Of a DNA stretch of 33,283 bases, positions 25,325-33,281 are shown one piece after another; positions within the stretch are counted from its first letter, which is position 1; the number at the start of each line of letters is the position of its first letter. Under the pieces are notes generated by a model. That model ran no database searches and was not told where the DNA came from. It was given only the letters and a program-made list of their open reading frames with translations. Made by a program: the position numbers and the translations under genes. Source of the DNA: an uncultured Bacteroidales bacterium (GTDB taxonomy: Bacteria; Bacteroidota; Bacteroidia; Bacteroidales; UBA932); the NCBI GenBank assembly GCA_900316045.1, contig ONBM01000030.1:1-33283 (forward strand), given 5' to 3'.

Positions 25325-26049
25325 GACTTCCCCAGAATATTCCATCTTTCCCTGATGACCTCTTCGTCGAAACTGATGGTTCCGAACAGGTCACCGATGT
25401 ACTTCATGCTGTTTTTCGCTGCCTCGTCAGTCAGGAGAAGCAGGACGTCGTAATGATATCCGCCTTCTTTGAGAATGAACACATGGACGGCTTTCTTGTA
25501 GATTGACGAATCGAATGACAGCTCCGCTCCTTTCGTGCCATATACCATCCCTTCCGACAATGGCGCAGAATGATAGCAAAGCTTGTCGGCATTGAACGCC
25601 TGGCGTACGTCGGCACCAGAGATTTCATTCAAGAAAACCAGGGGATCGTAGCTACTCGGCTTCCCGTCCACATGTTTCGAGTCCTCGTCTATGAGATTGT
25701 GAACTTGGAACACTTCTCTGTAGATGTACCCCATATAGCCATTCACGGAGTCATCTACGCCCTTCGTAATGTAATTGTACGCTGGCATGGAATACAGAAT
25801 TGCGCACTGCCCGTCGCTGCTGAAAGCCGCAGTGGTGAACAGACCGTTCTTGATTTTGGAATTCTTCAAGTTTCCTTGCCAAATCATGTTCACCTCCTTG
25901 GCAACGTACCCATCCGGAACGCTGATCTTTACGCCAAAGGATTTGTACGCAAGCTCAAAGGTGTTCTGAGGCTCCTGCGCAAAGAGATTGCCTGATGGCA
26001 ATAACAACATGCCCGCTAATAATATGAGAGAATAAAATGCTTTTTTCAT
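25321..26049 (-). CDS. Exported protein of unknown function, paralogue of the 21899-22600 product
   Basis: The family is not recognised. The 242-aa product has a signal peptide with probable cleavage after NLFA and no lipobox. Blocks shared with the 233-aa protein upstream are a KSFGVKISVPDGY strand pair, FNADKLCYHSAPLSE (against CNADRIYYYDVDLSK), the C-terminal HVFILKEGGYHYDVLLLLTD and ISFDEEVIRERWNIL. The N-terminal third differs more. It may be a secreted or periplasmic beta-rich protein. It is convergent with the ferredoxin fusion, with overlapping stop codons. The upstream promoter fits the Bacteroidota type. Confidence 0.8.
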   Translation of the reverse strand: MKKAFYSLILLAGMLLLPSGNLFAQEPQNTFELAYKSFGVKISVPDGYVAKEVNMIWQGNLKNSKIKNGLFTTAAFSSDGQCAILYSMPAYNYITKGVDDSVNGYMGYIYREVFQVHNLIDEDSKHVDGKPSSYDPLVFLNEISGADVRQAFNADKLCYHSAPLSEGMVYGTKGAELSFDSSIYKKAVHVFILKEGGYHYDVLLLLTDEAAKNSMKYIGDLFGTISFDEEVIRERWNILGKS

Positions 26050-26102
26050 AATCAGCTATTATTTTTAGTTTCAGGTGGTTATAATCGTGGCCTATATCTG
26101 CT

Positions 26103-26135
26103 TAAAGATAATATTTTTTTTAAAAGGAAAACAAA
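26103..26135 (-). promoter_or_regulatory. Promoter of the 242-aa exported protein
   Basis: On the minus strand, TTTG (26135-26132), a 21-nt spacer and TATCTTTA (26110-26103, one mismatch to TAnnTTTG) give a good match. The predicted leader is about 45 nt. Confidence 0.55.
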
Positions 26136-26167
26136 TCATTAAGCCACAACGCACGAAATACCACCAC

Positions 26168-26714
26168 GCCATCCTGAACGACCCGCCACGTCCAGAACGT
26201 TTCACCCAGTCATCCTGAACGACCCGCCACGACATCCTGTACGACCTCCTCGTCCAGAACGTTTCACCAAGTCATCCTGAACGACCCGCCACGTCATCCT
26301 GTACGACCTCCTCGTCCAGAACGTTTCACCAAGTCATCCTGAACGACCCGCCACGTCCAGAACGTCTCACCAAGTCACCCTGAACGACCCGCCACGACAT
26401 CCTGTACGACCTCCTCGTCCAGAACGTCTCACCAAGTCACCCTGAACGACCCGCCACGACATCCTGAACGACCGCCACGTCCAGAACGTTTCACCAAGTC
26501 ATCCTGAACGACCCGCCACGTCATCCTGAACGACCGCCTCGTCCAGAACGTTTCACCAAGTCATCCTGAACGACCCGCCACGTCATCCTGAACGACCCGC
26601 CAAGTCATCCTGAACGACCAGCCTCGTCATCCTGTACGACCTCCTCGTCCAGAACGTTTCACCAAGTCATCCTGAACGACCCGCCACGTCATCCTGAACA
26701 TGTTTCAGGATCTG
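26168..26714. repeat. Satellite-like higher-order tandem repeat (about 25 monomers of 19-22 bp)
   Basis: Three related monomers alternate: A (CATCCTGAACGACCCGCCAC, with a short GT prefix), B (CATCCTGTACGACCTCCTC) and C (GTCCAGAACGTTTCACCAA). By eye there are about 13 A, 4 B and 8 C copies. They form higher-order units A-B-C (62 bp) and A-C (41 bp), with runs of A near the right end. The array closes with a REP-like palindrome (26688-26714) whose left arm starts like monomer A. No reading frame here looks like a protein, and the spacers are themselves repeats, so it is not a CRISPR. Confidence 0.9.
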
Positions 26715-26731
26715 TTCTTCGCTAACCTAGA

Positions 26732-26795
26732 TTCCGGATCAAGTCCGGATGACATAATAAAAACAAGCCCAGATTCCTGGTCAAGCTCGGATGCC
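26732..26795. repeat. Two further REP-like palindromes
   Basis: TCCGGA-TCAAG-TCCGGA (26733-26749) is a perfect hairpin followed by TGAC. A decayed copy with TCAAG in the loop lies at 26772-26795. Both share the loop TCAAG with the palindrome at 14985-15005. Confidence 0.7.
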
Positions 26796-27460
26796 GGAAG
26801 AAGGATGAACTCATTTTACCGTCAACGTGAAATGCAGGGCTGTCGGTGAAGCATTGGTCGCAAAGCATACATCCATGTTCTCGCTCAGAATGACGAGAAT
26901 TCATCGGCAACGGTATAGTGCCACCGGCTGGCTTGTAATGAAGGACTGCGCCGCCCACCCAGCTTCTAGAACGGGGGTCGGCAATGGGAATATGTTTCCT
27001 TGGCTCTTATAATGAATATCACCGTTGCCTACGATTGTGAATAGTCACAACCTCTCTTCAAGGCTTCACAAAACCTTGTCGATGCGGGAGGATTTTTCAA
27101 TAATGTCTGTGCCCGCCTTCGCTCTCTCCAAGGTTCCACAAAACCTTGTCGATGCGGAAGCAATCAAGAATCACATAAGGATATTCAAACCGTTCGGAAG
27201 CAGTGTCTTGCAAAACGCTGTCGAGGCAGGCTGCACAGAAGTGCGCAGGGAATGGCGTGTCTCGACATCGAGGCCTTCCTAGAGCCACGTTGTCGGCCAG
27301 CACCCCTTTGCAGAGCCACCAGAAAGCCCTGCCCCGACAGCACTTTGCGAAATTCCGCTCCAGTATCCGGGACGACACCACGTCATCCCAGACAGTCTTG
27401 CACTAGGCTCGGTGTGCGATTCGGCCTTCTTGCACACCGCAAGTAGGGCTGAGAGCAGGC
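26796..27460. other. Noncoding stretch with a repeated hairpin
   Basis: No credible gene is visible; open frames here lack motifs, start sites and conserved composition. A 29-bp element is repeated at 27059-27087 and 27129-27157 (27 of 29 identical). Each copy holds a hairpin CAAGG...CCTTG followed by TCGATGCGG. A third, decayed copy may lie at 27207-27230. At 27365-27388 there is an element resembling the cyclophilin-leader repeat (GACGACACCACGTCATCC). The stretch looks like an accumulation of dispersed repeats. Confidence 0.55.
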
Positions 27461-27580
27461 GTGGTGGCTGTGGGGAACAGCGTACGGAGTGACTGAGGAG
27501 AACAGCGTACGGGGTTGTGGGGAAAAGCGTACGGGGTGGCTGAGGTGGAAAGTGTATGTGGTGGCTGATGGTGGGGTAAG
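27461..27580. repeat. G-rich tandem repeat downstream of the carboxylesterase gene
   Basis: About four imperfect copies of a unit of roughly 27 bp containing GGAACAGCGTACGG and GTGGCTG, decaying to the right. It ends 12 bp before the stop codon of the carboxylesterase gene, so the operon's 3' untranslated region would be made of the C-rich complement. Confidence 0.65.
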
Positions 27581-27592
27581 GGGTGGGATGGG

Positions 27593-29071
27593 TCACTCGC
27601 AATTGAACTTCTCTACGAACTTGCCGTCTTTCGTGTATGGCAGCCATTTGCCAGGCTTTGCGCCGGACTTCGGGACTGGTGGCATCACATGGTCAGATTC
27701 TCCTGATGGCTTTGCTCCATTCGGGTCGCCGAACTTCGCGAAATTGGTCCAGTAATCAACCATCTTTCCACTTAACTCGTAATCTTCTTTGGTAAATGGC
27801 CTCCAGGCATTCTTCAAGGTGCCGAACATGTACCATAATTCAGAGGAGTGGAAAGCTCCGTGGTTCTGCTCAGGTTCATCTCCAGGGAGATCGCGCTCGA
27901 AAACGTAGCAATACACGGGCTTTTCCGACAGCGAATCCCTCAGAGCGCAGAACCTTTCTACTGGCTGCCCGGCCAAACCAGGTATGTCTCCTGAAGTGCT
28001 TCCTATCATATAAGGGATGTCTGCGACTGTCCCCTCTTTCACTGCTTTCGAGAAATCAGTGTCGATGTCTCCGGCAGAATGGGGGGAAAACCTCACGCGA
28101 TGATTCTTGTATTCAAGGAACCGGTCCCCAAGTTGCAGCAACTGGTCAGCTGGCACTGCCCTAAGCTCTTTCAATGAGGATGCCACGGCATATTCAGAGG
28201 ATCCGGCGGAGGACGGTGCGCGCAGGCCGGGAGAGGTCCCGGCATATTCAGAGAACTCGACGCCGATGGAATCGTAATGCTCCTGCGGCGGGAATATACC
28301 GCCATCCGTTACTCCGCCGCCGCTCTGGATGATCGCATGCGCCATCAGGTCCCTCGAAGCCGGAGAGGCAACAAGGGTTCGCACACTCATTCCACCAGCG
28401 CTTTGCCCCAGGATGGTGATGTTCGATGGATCTCCGCCAAATTGGGCGATATTTTTCTTAATCCACTTCAACGCAGCTATCTGGTCATATATTCCATAAT
28501 TGCCGGAAGCCCCCTCGCCTTCAGCAGAAAGCTCCGGATGAGAGAAGAATCCGAATATGCCGACGCGGTAGTTGATGGTGACCATAATCACACCTCTGGA
28601 AGCCCACGCATCCCCATCCATGGTGATTTCGTTTCCCCAGCCGTGATCGAAAGCCCCTCCATGTATCCACATGGCGACCGGAAGCCCCGCATCAGTCTTT
28701 CCGACTGTCTTCGCCGGAGCCCACACATTCAGGTACAGACAGTCTTCGTCCATAGCCGGAAGTCCGTCTTGGTAAAACTCCTTCACATAGAACGAAGAAG
28801 GGTCGAGAGCGTCCTGCATGGCAATATGCCCGTAATGATCGGCGACCATTACCGTATCCCATGACTGGACAGGCTGCGGCTTCTTCCACCGAAGGTCTCC
28901 GACAGGAGGGGCCGCATAAGGGATTCCCTTGTAGACAAGCACCCCCGCCGAATCGGAAGGCACGCCCAGGATCTTCCCACCGGAAATGCTCAGGACCGGA
29001 TTGCCTTGAGTGCACGAGGCCAGCGCAGCGGCAAGAGCCAGGGCGCATATCCCGAAAATATTCTTTGACAT
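27593..29071 (-). CDS. Type B carboxylesterase lipoprotein
   Basis: This alpha/beta-hydrolase would cleave carboxylic esters outside the cytoplasm. The 492-aa protein has a lipoprotein signal with Cys20 (ALASC). It then shows the family order YKGIPYAAPPVGDLRWKKP, EDCLYLNVWAP, the oxyanion region MWIHGGAFDHG, VTINYRVGIFGF, and nucleophile Ser224 in ILGQSAGGMS. The catalytic histidine is probably in QNHGAFHSSELWYMFG. The C terminus is FAKFGDPNG, as in the family. The acidic triad residue is less clear: GSTSGDIPG stands where many members have G-x-N-x-D-E. It is the last gene of the four-gene operon, 6 nt after the previous stop. The substrate is unknown. Confidence 0.92.
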   Translation of the reverse strand: MSKNIFGICALALAAALASCTQGNPVLSISGGKILGVPSDSAGVLVYKGIPYAAPPVGDLRWKKPQPVQSWDTVMVADHYGHIAMQDALDPSSFYVKEFYQDGLPAMDEDCLYLNVWAPAKTVGKTDAGLPVAMWIHGGAFDHGWGNEITMDGDAWASRGVIMVTINYRVGIFGFFSHPELSAEGEGASGNYGIYDQIAALKWIKKNIAQFGGDPSNITILGQSAGGMSVRTLVASPASRDLMAHAIIQSGGGVTDGGIFPPQEHYDSIGVEFSEYAGTSPGLRAPSSAGSSEYAVASSLKELRAVPADQLLQLGDRFLEYKNHRVRFSPHSAGDIDTDFSKAVKEGTVADIPYMIGSTSGDIPGLAGQPVERFCALRDSLSEKPVYCYVFERDLPGDEPEQNHGAFHSSELWYMFGTLKNAWRPFTKEDYELSGKMVDYWTNFAKFGDPNGAKPSGESDHVMPPVPKSGAKPGKWLPYTKDGKFVEKFNCE

Positions 29072-29077
29072 ATTCTT

Positions 29078-30274
29078 TTATTTGAAAAGCTGTGGGGCAA
29101 ATTTACTGAGGTAGTCTCTCCAATTCCTCCAGATGTGCCCGCCCTCGCTCTCATAATAGGCGTAAGGGTAGCCGGCAGCATCCAATTTAGCCCTGAATTC
29201 CTCATTAGACTTGTACAGAAAATCCGTCTTTCCGATTCCTATCCAGTAAAGCGCAGGCTTCTTGGAGAAGAATGCGGAAAGCTTCTCGTCCATATTCTGG
29301 TATATCTCGCTCTTATTGTCGTGACCAACCCCGACCGCAGCAGAGAACAAGCCCACATAATTGAATTTGTCAGGGTAGTTCAGGGATATGAAAAGCGAAT
29401 GAAATCCGCCCATGGAGAGGCCGCATATCGCCCTGCTCTCTTTCTTGGCAATGGTCCTGTAGTGACTATCGACATAGTCGATAATCTCAGGGAAGGCAGA
29501 TTCGAAAGCTCCTGCCATTCCTCCAGGCACCCGGAATGAAGGCACGTCGTAGCCTTGGGCGTTCTCCCCCGGAGCCGCTTCCAGAGACTGGTAGCCGTTG
29601 GTCATGACCACTATCATCGGCTTCGCCTTGCCCTGGGCTATCAGATTGTCCATTATCTGTGAAGCCCTTCCCTGAGTAATCCAAGCTTCTTCGTCCCCGC
29701 CTGCCCCGTGCAACAAATACAGGACAGGGTACCGCGTCTTGGAGCTGTTCTCGTAGCCGGCAGGGGTGTAGACAGTCATCCTTCTGCTGAATCCTGAGGC
29801 CTTGCTCGGATACCATACCCGGGAAACCGTCCCGTGAGGGACTTCCTGCACCTTGAACAGGTCGCCGATGCCTCCGCTCACTATGAGAGCGCTGGAGAGA
29901 GTGGCAACATCCCTGTTCACGAACATGTTGCTTGGATCAATTGTCAACGATCCATCGACAGAAAACCTGTAAGTGTACATTCCGGACTCGACTTTGCATG
30001 AAGTCGTGAAGACCCAGACACCGGCAGAATCCTTTTGCATTTCGCCCGGAACAGTGACTTCGGCCTTGCCTCTCGGAGTGTCGATTTCTTTTGTCGGAAG
30101 GAAATCCCCGATGACCTGGACGGCTTTAGCAGAAGGGTTCCTGTAACGGAAAGTGATTGTCCCGTCTGAATTAATTTCGGGAGATACCAGAGGCCTGGCA
30201 TCGAAAATAGCCTCTTGCGCATTGACGGCTAAGCCGAGGAACAAGGACGCAGTGATAATAAATAACTTTCGCAT
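29078..30274 (-). CDS. CE1-like exported esterase with N-terminal Ig-like (CBM48/E-set) domain
   Basis: The 398-aa protein has a signal peptide ending near VNAQ and no lipobox. Residues 28-130 form an E-set-like beta domain (ITFRYRNPSAKAVQVIGDF, GMYTYRFSVDG). The esterase D/enterochelin-esterase domain follows, with YPVLYLLHGAGGDEEAWI, nucleophile Ser287 in CGLSMGG, probable acid Asp351 and His380 in SEGGHIWRNW. This is the architecture of feruloyl/acetyl esterases of carbohydrate esterase family 1 from gut Bacteroidota, which act on decorated plant polysaccharides. The exact substrate is not predictable. It lies 12 nt from the upstream gene and 6 nt from the downstream gene of the operon. 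Confidence 0.92.
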   Translation of the reverse strand: MRKLFIITASLFLGLAVNAQEAIFDARPLVSPEINSDGTITFRYRNPSAKAVQVIGDFLPTKEIDTPRGKAEVTVPGEMQKDSAGVWVFTTSCKVESGMYTYRFSVDGSLTIDPSNMFVNRDVATLSSALIVSGGIGDLFKVQEVPHGTVSRVWYPSKASGFSRRMTVYTPAGYENSSKTRYPVLYLLHGAGGDEEAWITQGRASQIMDNLIAQGKAKPMIVVMTNGYQSLEAAPGENAQGYDVPSFRVPGGMAGAFESAFPEIIDYVDSHYRTIAKKESRAICGLSMGGFHSLFISLNYPDKFNYVGLFSAAVGVGHDNKSEIYQNMDEKLSAFFSKKPALYWIGIGKTDFLYKSNEEFRAKLDAAGYPYAYYESEGGHIWRNWRDYLSKFAPQLFK

Positions 30275-30286
30275 GGCATTATGTGA

Positions 30287-31543
30287 TTAACTGTTCTTGA
30301 ATATATCCTTTATTCTTTGAATATCCGCCCCAAAGACCGCCTTCACGATCGGGGCCAAGTTTTTTTCATCTCCCTGGATGTGCATCACTTTCTGGACATG
30401 GGTCAGGGTTTCCCCAGCCTGCAGCTCCGCCCCTGGAGAAGATGTTTCGATTTCGTAGAACGGGCCCATGATGGAGCCATCCTCCAGAGGGCCATCGTTG
30501 TAAGAATTGATTACATCTCCGTTGAACGGGTCGTCCTGATGTCCCCACTGGCCATTGACGTAAGTGGCGCCTTCAGGCGGAGCTCCGCACCAAAGAATGG
30601 TAAGGAGCCCTCTCGAAGAGTCGTAACTGCCACAGAGCCCTTTGCTCCTTAATGCATTGAGCCCGATTTTCGAACGCAGCGCACCGTCTATCTTGAAATA
30701 CACTATGCCATCCTCGGCGACGAGCCTGCCCTCCGGCATCTTTCCGAAATATTCATCATTCACGATTCGGCCACTCTCAGAAGCAGGCTCATCGACGGAA
30801 GAGCAGTCGAGATATTCATTGTAAGGAATGAAAACGGTTGTAGTAGGCGTCGGATTGAAGCACCCTAGCATCCAGACATCGATTAGGCCTTCGTCCTTCG
30901 ACCATGCCTTCGCCCCAGCGTTAGTGATGCAGTTCCTGCTCTCGTAGCCCACCATCCGGATTTCCTTAGGGAGTCTTACCCTGAAAGACTTTTCCACGTC
31001 TGCCTTATCCATCAGCGAAACCGTCCTTGAAATGCGTATGTTGAATTCCGTACCGGAGACATTAGTCAGCCTGGCCTCTTTCGAAAGACAGATTTTTCGA
31101 GAGCAAGAAGAGTCTACGTCAAAAGCCTCCGTATCAAGCACTTTCGGCACCTGCCAGTTGGCGAAGACTTGCTCGTCGCCGCCTTTGAAATAGAGTGAGA
31201 AAGGTCCTCCTTCGGGGCCAAGCCATAAACGCTCCTCTCCTCCGAACGGGCTGAACTGAGGGTCTATCTCACCTTTGGAGATATATTCATAATTCATCCA
31301 GCCGAAACTGTCGCCCCCATCACCGGCAGCAGAACTTGTCATCACCCTTCCCTGCCATGCGGGAACCACCAGCACCTTAGAATTCCCATCCTCGGAGATT
31401 AGTTCCGAATAGCTTATGCCATTTTCTTTTAAAAATCTGGCATCATATCCATAACTTCCCATATCGAAATTGTTTTTATTGCTGCAGGAGATGGCTAAAA
31501 CAGCCACCAGCATAGCTTTAGCAATATTTTTATATATATTCAT
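30287..31543 (-). CDS. Lipoprotein of unknown function, mutarotase-like beta sandwich suspected
   Basis: I do not recognise this family with confidence. The 418-aa lipoprotein has Cys20 (LAISC). Features such as GRVMTSSAAGDGGDSFGWMN, GGEERLWLGPEGGPFSLYF, ARLTNVSGTEFNIRISRTVS and WCGAPPEGATYVNGQWG suggest a galactose-mutarotase-like sandwich. DUF6786-type proteins of Bacteroidota come to mind. The ATG overlaps the M64 peptidase stop by 4 nt (ATGA), so translation is coupled. No acidic export signal follows the cysteine, so it may face the periplasm. A role in sugar handling is possible but is only inferred from the fold guess. Confidence 0.75.
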   Translation of the reverse strand: MNIYKNIAKAMLVAVLAISCSNKNNFDMGSYGYDARFLKENGISYSELISEDGNSKVLVVPAWQGRVMTSSAAGDGGDSFGWMNYEYISKGEIDPQFSPFGGEERLWLGPEGGPFSLYFKGGDEQVFANWQVPKVLDTEAFDVDSSCSRKICLSKEARLTNVSGTEFNIRISRTVSLMDKADVEKSFRVRLPKEIRMVGYESRNCITNAGAKAWSKDEGLIDVWMLGCFNPTPTTTVFIPYNEYLDCSSVDEPASESGRIVNDEYFGKMPEGRLVAEDGIVYFKIDGALRSKIGLNALRSKGLCGSYDSSRGLLTILWCGAPPEGATYVNGQWGHQDDPFNGDVINSYNDGPLEDGSIMGPFYEIETSSPGAELQAGETLTHVQKVMHIQGDEKNLAPIVKAVFGADIQRIKDIFKNS

Positions 31544-32808
31544 TGTTTCCAGGCAGTGTAGAAATCAATGACATCTGTTATAGCCTTCCGGCACACAGGG
31601 CAGAATTCCGGATTGGAATTCGTGCGCATGCGGCAGTCCTCGTATCCCCTCCAGACACCTTTCAGCGAATACCCGGCACCCTCATAAAAACCGGCTTCAG
31701 GGTCTTTTCCTATCAGATCCTCCCATTTGCCTTTGAAATTCACTTTCGTAGTGATGTTCTTCTCCCAAGGCTCCACGTCGTGAGGGTACATTGGGATAGC
31801 CTCGGCTTCGTAAGCGTACTCGTCCGCAAGACCGGCGAAGCTGTGCCCGAACTCATGCGCGACGACCGGCCTGAACAGCTTATGATGGGTCATCGACAGA
31901 TTGTAAGAATTAAGGATGCCTCCTCCCCCATACTTCTCCGTGTTCACTAGCACAATAATATGTTCGTAAGGCACGCCAGCGAGGCAGTCATGCAAGTCTT
32001 TCAGATTCAGGGTGGTCAGATAACGGTCCGAATAGAAAGTGTCGAAATGGCTGCCCAGGGCAGTACGTCTCCATATTCCATTGCCTGGCTCGCTGGTGCC
32101 GCTCTCTTCCGAAACGCTTTCCACGGCAACGATGTTGAACCTGTCTTTCAGGGATTTGAAAGGCTCGTAGGAGAATATGGCATCTTCTGCAGCTCTCGCA
32201 TCTTTCAGGAATATATTCATTTCATCTTTCGTGTAGCCTTCTGCCACAAAAGCGACATGAATGCAGTTGGATGTGTCTGCTGCCTTGGACAAAGTTTCGT
32301 ATGGGGTTACTCCCCTCTCGCCCAGATGGCGGATGAGGATGTCCTTAGGGGCGACCATGTGCGTCAAGGTGGCCATGACCTCAAGCCTGTTATTTCGCAA
32401 ATCGACCCTTATGTCCACAGTGTCTTTAGGCATAGGGACAAGGAATACGTTCTCGAAAGACTTCGTGGTGGCCTGCGCTTCCGGATAGCTAAGCCATTCC
32501 TGAAACAGCGTAGAGAACGAGTTCCGGTAAATCACCTTCCCGGTGGCGTGATCCATCACCGTAATCTGGCCGTTTCCCTGGACAGGCAGCTCTGCAAGCC
32601 GATGCCTCTTGCCATGCCATTCCGGCAGCTGTTTCAGCTCATCGACGGCAATATGCTGTTCCCTGGCATTGCCAGAGAAATTATAGTCGAGCCGTAGAGT
32701 CTTATTCACGAACCAGGAATCGAAGTCAGGCTCATTTTGCGCCAGTGCAGGCATGCCGAAGCCAAATATGACGCAAAAGGCCATCAATGAATATATTATA
32801 TTCCTCAT
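31540..32808 (-). CDS. M64-family (IgA-type) secreted zinc metallopeptidase
   Basis: The 422-aa protein has a signal peptide cleaved near PALAQ. The N-terminal half (25-165) matches the beta-rich pro-domain usual in Bacteroidota M64 proteins (LRLDYNFSGNAREQHIAVDE). The catalytic half includes IHVAFVAEGYTKDEM, NIVAVESVSEESGTS and the zinc motif HEFGHSFAGLADEY (H318, E319, H322 and probable third ligand D329). The C terminus has CRMRTNSNPEFCPVCRKAI with conserved cysteines. The founding member cleaves immunoglobulin A, but most family members have unknown targets. It is the first gene of the operon and has a good promoter. Confidence 0.93.
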   Translation of the reverse strand: MRNIIYSLMAFCVIFGFGMPALAQNEPDFDSWFVNKTLRLDYNFSGNAREQHIAVDELKQLPEWHGKRHRLAELPVQGNGQITVMDHATGKVIYRNSFSTLFQEWLSYPEAQATTKSFENVFLVPMPKDTVDIRVDLRNNRLEVMATLTHMVAPKDILIRHLGERGVTPYETLSKAADTSNCIHVAFVAEGYTKDEMNIFLKDARAAEDAIFSYEPFKSLKDRFNIVAVESVSEESGTSEPGNGIWRRTALGSHFDTFYSDRYLTTLNLKDLHDCLAGVPYEHIIVLVNTEKYGGGGILNSYNLSMTHHKLFRPVVAHEFGHSFAGLADEYAYEAEAIPMYPHDVEPWEKNITTKVNFKGKWEDLIGKDPEAGFYEGAGYSLKGVWRGYEDCRMRTNSNPEFCPVCRKAITDVIDFYTAWKQ

Positions 32809-32833
32809 GATGAATATTTTTTGAATCCTTTAG

Positions 32834-32864
32834 CAAATATAACAATTTGCGTCATTAAGGCAAG
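32834..32864 (-). promoter_or_regulatory. Promoter of the M64-esterase operon
   Basis: On the minus strand, TATATTTG (32841-32834) is an exact -7 element with CTTG (32864-32861) 19 nt upstream as a near -33. Transcription would start about 20 nt before the M64 ATG at 32808. A 10-bp direct repeat AGGCAAGGCC flanks the upstream side (32858-32867 and 32902-32911). Confidence 0.7.
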
Positions 32865-32938
32865 GCCTCAGGCTGCGTCCGAATCACGAAGACCGAATCC
32901 GAGGCAAGGCCGGTGTGGAAATCAACGAATTTTCACTT

Positions 32939-32976
32939 CTTTTAAAAAGGAAGGCACATCCGAAAATATGCCTTCC
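32939..32976 (-). terminator. Intrinsic terminator of a minus-strand transcript from the right
   Basis: GGAAGGCA/TGCCTTCC, an 8-bp perfect stem with a 12-nt loop, is followed on the minus strand by TTTTTAAAAG. It lies about 50 nt after the stop of the small frame at 33028, showing that a minus-strand transcript enters from the right end and stops before the M64 promoter. Confidence 0.8.
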
Positions 32977-33027
32977 TACAAAAGGAGCGTTACCCCCTTA
33001 TTTCACTAATGAATATAGGAGTGTTTT

Positions 33028-33144
33028 CTATTTCGCTTTATTTTTAACAAGGCGGACGAAACTAATTGTTCCAGGGACAATTATTAGTAAAGAAATTATT
33101 AATGGTGGTTTTTTACCATCTATGACGGATAGTATGGTCGCCAT
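33028..33144 (-). CDS. Possible 38-aa membrane peptide
   Basis: A short minus-strand frame begins MATILSVIDGKKPP and continues with a strongly hydrophobic stretch (LIISLLIIVPGTISFV) and a basic tail RLVKNKAK. This is the pattern of a single-pass membrane peptide. Reading back in frame past the ATG there is a further hydrophobic run to a TAA, so a longer product from a non-ATG start is possible. It is placed right before a good terminator on the same strand. No family is recognised and the call rests on composition and position only. Confidence 0.35.
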   Translation of the reverse strand: MATILSVIDGKKPPLIISLLIIVPGTISFVRLVKNKAK

Positions 33145-33179
33145 TATAAATAACAATAAACAGGTTATATAAGTAATAA

Positions 33180-33281
33180 TTAATTAAAACTTTCCCAGTC
33201 AATGGGACTATAAAAAAATATCGTTTGAATGCCTCGGGATGGTATCTTCGGAAAAATGGTCGTCATAAACAACATATCGCG
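33180..33281 (-). CDS. Possible C-terminal end of a gene entering from the right edge
   Basis: Two minus-strand frames are open to the window edge: one ends at 33180 (tail FFYSPIDWESFN), the other at 33208 (tail DDHFSEDTIPRHSNDIFL). The downstream terminator implies some gene ends here, but too little sequence remains to choose between frames or assign a function. Confidence 0.2.
   Translation of the reverse strand, partial: RDMLFMTTIFPKIPSRGIQTIFFYSPIDWESFN

Noticed and set aside
26168..26714. CRISPR array
   Set aside because: The intervals between repeats are themselves repeats of related sequence, unit lengths are about 20 bp, and there is no cas gene nearby.
26722..27282. Several short frames in the repeat-rich gap
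   Set aside because: They coincide with dispersed repeats and show no protein motifs or start signals.
27279..27647. 122-codon minus-strand frame with proline-rich repeats
   Set aside because: It overlaps the 3' end of the carboxylesterase gene in another frame, and its repeats come from the DNA tandem repeat at 27461-27580.
32850..32930. tRNA-like fold near the M64 promoter
   Set aside because: No T-loop signature or cloverleaf arms could be formed; the similarity is only short GC-rich repeats.
32915..33172. 85-codon plus-strand frame at the right end
   Set aside because: It runs across a minus-strand terminator and antisense to a more protein-like small frame.
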